A DNA stretch of 5,886 nucleotides from Myxococcaceae bacterium (GTDB taxonomy: Bacteria; Myxococcota; Myxococcia; Myxococcales; Myxococcaceae): positions 1 through 5,886 of the forward strand of contig JAGSPQ010000418.1 of NCBI GenBank assembly GCA_018262385.1, given 5' to 3'. Below are positions 4,325 through 5,886 of this stretch, one piece after another. Under the pieces are notes generated by a model that was given only the letters and a program-made list of their open reading frames with translations, searched no databases and had not been told where the DNA came from. Position numbers and translations under genes: made by a program. Positions within the stretch are counted from its first letter, which is position 1, and each line of letters starts with the position of its first letter.

Positions 4325-5886
4325 CAGTTGCAGTACCCGGTGGCGAAGTTGCACCCGGTTCCCGCCGGGCAGGTGGCGCCGGTGTTGTTGCAGCGCGGCA
4401 GGCAGGCGCCGACCGCCGCTCCGGTGGTGCCTTCGCAGACGTAGCCGTTGCGGCAGTTGGCCTGCCCGGTGCGGGGGCCGCTGCAGTTGCGCAGGCACAC
4501 CTGCTGGGTGATTCCGCTCGAGAACCCGGTGACGCTCTGACAGGACGAGCCGCTGACGCACGCCACCGAGCTGCACAGCGCGCTGCAGTAGCCGCCGACG
4601 AAGCCCGATGCGCCCAGGCCGGGGATGACGTCCTGAATGCAGAACGCGTTGCTCGGGTTGGTGCACTGGCCGGCGTTGATGCAGGCCGAGCCGATGAACG
4701 AAGCCCCCGCGTCGGGAGAGCCGCCGTCGACGCCGACGATCGGGATCGGGTTGAGCCAGCAGGCGGTCGTCGAGACGCTGTTGATGAAGTAGCAGGCGTA
4801 CCCGGGCGCCCGGCACTGGCTGGCGCTGCTGCAGCGCGGCGAGCAGAAGGCGTCGTTCTCGCCGTAGGGCTGCAGCGAGTTGAGGCAGACGCTGTCGACG
4901 GTGCAGCCGCTGCCGCCGTCGAAGCCGCACGGGCGGGTGCAGAAGCCGTTGAGGTACTGGCCGTTGCCGGTCGACGTCTGGAACTTGCAGTACCCGCCGC
5001 CGCCGATCGCTCCGCACTCCGAGCTGGAGGTGCAGGGATCGCCGATCTTCTTCACGCTGTTGGTGCAGTTCCCCGAGGTGCAGGTCTGCCCGAAGGCGCA
5101 GGTGGAGCAGACGTTGCCGTTCCTCCCGCAGGCGTTGGGCACCGTGCCGGCCATGCAACCGTTGGGGCTGCAGCAGCCGGAGCAGGTGGCGGAGGAGCAC
5201 GGCGGCTGGACGCAGACCCCGATGCTGCAGAAGCTGCCCGGCGCGCACTGGGCGCACTGCTGGCCGCCGCTGCCGCAGAACGAGGAGCTCTGAACCGAGA
5301 ACGGCACGCACTTGCCGCTGTCGCAGCAGCCGCCCGGACAGTTCGCGGCGGTGCAGGTCGGCGGCTGGGTGCAGCCCCCGTTGGTGCAGACCTGGCCGGC
5401 GAAGCAGGCCATGCAGGCGTTGCCGTTGACACCGCAGTTGGTCACCGACTGAAAGGGGAGCGGGAGGCAGCTGTTGCCCGAGCAGCAGCCGCTGCAGTTG
5501 GTCGAGTTGCAGATCGCGGCCGGGCTGCACTTGCCGAAGACGCAGGCATCACCGGCCAGACACGCCGCGCAGGTCTGCCCGCTGAAGCCGCACGCCTTGG
5601 CCGACTGCTGAGAGGTGACCAGGCAGGCCCCGTTCAGGCAGCAGCCGCCGGGACAGTTGGCCGCGGTGCAGACGTTGGTGCAGGCGCCGGCCTGGCAGAC
5701 CTGGCCCGACCCGCACACGATGCAGAACTGGCCCTTGGTGCCGCAGCTGCTCACCGAGGTCCCCGACTGGCACACTCCGGCCGCGTCCCTGCACCCACCG
5801 CAACCACCGCCCCCGCCGCCGACGCCGCCTGCCCCGCCGCCGACTCCACCCCCCCCGCCGCCGACGCCACCAGCCCCCCCGCCGAC
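4324..5886 (-). CDS. Cys-rich repeat protein, probable secreted or lipid-anchored surface protein (5' partial)
   Basis: 520 codons are in the window; the frame is open to the right edge, so the start and any signal peptide are missing. A GTG at 5775 lies within the frame and is not the likely start. From the N-side: a Gly/Val/Ala linker (5803-5886), then Cys-rich repeats of about 52 residues (one incomplete copy, then four copies at 5527-5670, 5371-5511, 5212-5355 and 5065-5199), each with ten Cys. Each copy runs C-x4-C-[PG/S]-G-CC-x4-C, then CG-x5-C-x2-C-x5-C-x4-C. Two 12-Cys domains follow (about 4750-5034 and 4402-4683), then a 4-Cys tail ending 'GYCN'. I count 76 Cys in 520 residues, presumably disulfide-bonded outside the cytoplasm. 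A Gly-rich linker before Cys-rich repeats is typical of myxobacterial lipoproteins. Such proteins have, as I recall, sometimes been mislabelled as tryptophan synthase alpha chain; nothing here supports that enzyme. The real role is unknown (adhesion, shell or binding are options). It heads a likely operon with the two genes after it. Confidence 0.88.
   Translation of the reverse strand, partial: VGGGAGGVGGGGGGVGGGAGGVGGGGGGCGGCRDAAGVCQSGTSVSSCGTKGQFCIVCGSGQVCQAGACTNVCTAANCPGGCCLNGACLVTSQQSAKACGFSGQTCAACLAGDACVFGKCSPAAICNSTNCSGCCSGNSCLPLPFQSVTNCGVNGNACMACFAGQVCTNGGCTQPPTCTAANCPGGCCDSGKCVPFSVQSSSFCGSGGQQCAQCAPGSFCSIGVCVQPPCSSATCSGCCSPNGCMAGTVPNACGRNGNVCSTCAFGQTCTSGNCTNSVKKIGDPCTSSSECGAIGGGGYCKFQTSTGNGQYLNGFCTRPCGFDGGSGCTVDSVCLNSLQPYGENDAFCSPRCSSASQCRAPGYACYFINSVSTTACWLNPIPIVGVDGGSPDAGASFIGSACINAGQCTNPSNAFCIQDVIPGLGASGFVGGYCSALCSSVACVSGSSCQSVTGFSSGITQQVCLRNCSGPRTGQANCRNGYVCEGTTGAAVGACLPRCNNTGATCPAGTGCNFATGYCN
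4402..5034 (-). repeat. Duplicated 12-Cys domain in the C-terminal half
   Basis: Two stretches carry 12 Cys with matching steps between them: 6, 9, 16, 4, 8, 6, 14, 4, 6, 7, 11 in the first (about 4759-5034) and 6, 8, 18, 4, 5, 6, 15, 4, 10, 6, 11 in the second (about 4402-4683). Each holds two copies of a C-x3-C-x(4-9)-C-x(5-6)-C unit, for example 'CTRPCGFDGGSGCTVDSVC' and 'CSALCSSVACVSGSSC'; a fifth copy straddles the end ('CLPRCNNTGATCPAGTGC'). A non-Cys spacer of about 25 residues ('NPIPIVGVDGGSPDAGASF') separates the two. Confidence 0.75.
5065..5670 (-). repeat. Four tandem ~52-residue Cys-rich repeats
   Basis: Successive copies start at 5670, 5511, 5355 and 5199 (period about 156-159 nt). 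Shared elements: a 'CTAANCPGGCC' or 'CxxxxCSGCC' head, then a Cys four or five residues later, a 'CG.xG.xC.xC' core and a 'G.xC..G.C' end. Copies 1 and 3 share the identical head 'CTAANCPGGCC', while copies 2 and 4 share 'CSGCCS'. Partial similarity before 5670 ('SCGTKGQFCIVC', preceded by 'CGGC') shows a further N-side copy lacking part of its head. The array probably arose by duplication within the gene. Confidence 0.85.
5803..5886 (-). repeat. 42-bp tandem repeat coding a Gly/Val linker
   Basis: Two adjacent 42-nt units (5845-5886 and 5803-5844) differ at five positions and encode the identical 14 residues V-GGG-A-GG-V-GGGGGG. The array runs off the window edge, so the copy number is unknown. 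It forms a flexible linker before the Cys-rich repeats, as expected just after a signal or lipid anchor. Confidence 0.8.

Noticed and set aside
4325..5530. Upstream part of the minus-strand frame that contains the 73-aa gene
   Set aside because: It is the wrong frame of the Cys-rich repeats, giving Leu/Gln/Arg-rich repeats. Only the last 73 codons look like a real gene.
5065..5886. Direct repeats resembling a CRISPR or satellite array
   Set aside because: The repeats keep a coding frame, differ in DNA while keeping Cys and Gly positions, and have no unique spacers.
4324..5886. Tryptophan synthase alpha chain
   Set aside because: Related Cys-rich proteins may carry this label, but there is no TIM-barrel sequence or catalytic motif; the protein is disulfide-type repeats.

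Overview
The window is GC-rich, tightly packed bacterial DNA. Its protein types point to the Myxococcota (myxobacteria, formerly in the Deltaproteobacteria). The main clues are an AgmX/PglI-type membrane protein with a paired-cysteine TonB-like C-terminus, a giant cysteine-repeat surface protein with a Gly/Val linker, and a TolB/WD40-type propeller tail. The taxonomic call is inferred from protein style; there is no rRNA marker here.

Layout, left to right. (1) 1-315 (+) is the 3' end of a beta-propeller protein. (2) 322-855 (-) is a 177-aa protein of unknown function with a lysine-rich N-terminus, convergent with the propeller gene and 6 nt from it. (3) 915-2111 (-) is an AgmX/PglI-like envelope protein: an FHA-like cytoplasmic domain, one membrane segment, a Pro-rich then Gly-rich periplasmic arm and a TonB-like C-terminal domain. 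(4) 2226-2778 (-) is a two-gene ribosomal protein operon, rpsN (S14) then rpmB (L28). Both lack the zinc-ribbon cysteines and lie outside the usual ribosomal protein clusters. (5) 2913-3296 (+) is a small, very basic protein of unknown function, divergent from rpsN. The 134-nt gap between them holds a plausible rpsN promoter and a 13-bp palindrome over its -35 box. (6) 3297-5886 (-) is a probable three-gene operon: a long Cys-rich secreted or lipid-anchored repeat protein (5' end outside the window), a 73-aa basic protein whose ATG overlaps its stop codon, and a 262-aa membrane protein with a soluble N-terminal domain and four membrane segments.

How the parts may work together. The ribosomal pair fits a zinc-sparing or accessory ribosomal set. 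The AgmX-like protein and the Cys-rich operon are cell-envelope functions. Nothing ties the 177-aa or 127-aa proteins to a known pathway. I see no mobile element, CRISPR array, tRNA, rRNA or prophage gene. There is no gene-free stretch over 300 bases; the largest gaps are 2112-2225 and 2779-2912. The least described part is the coupled Cys-rich protein / 73-aa / membrane-protein unit.
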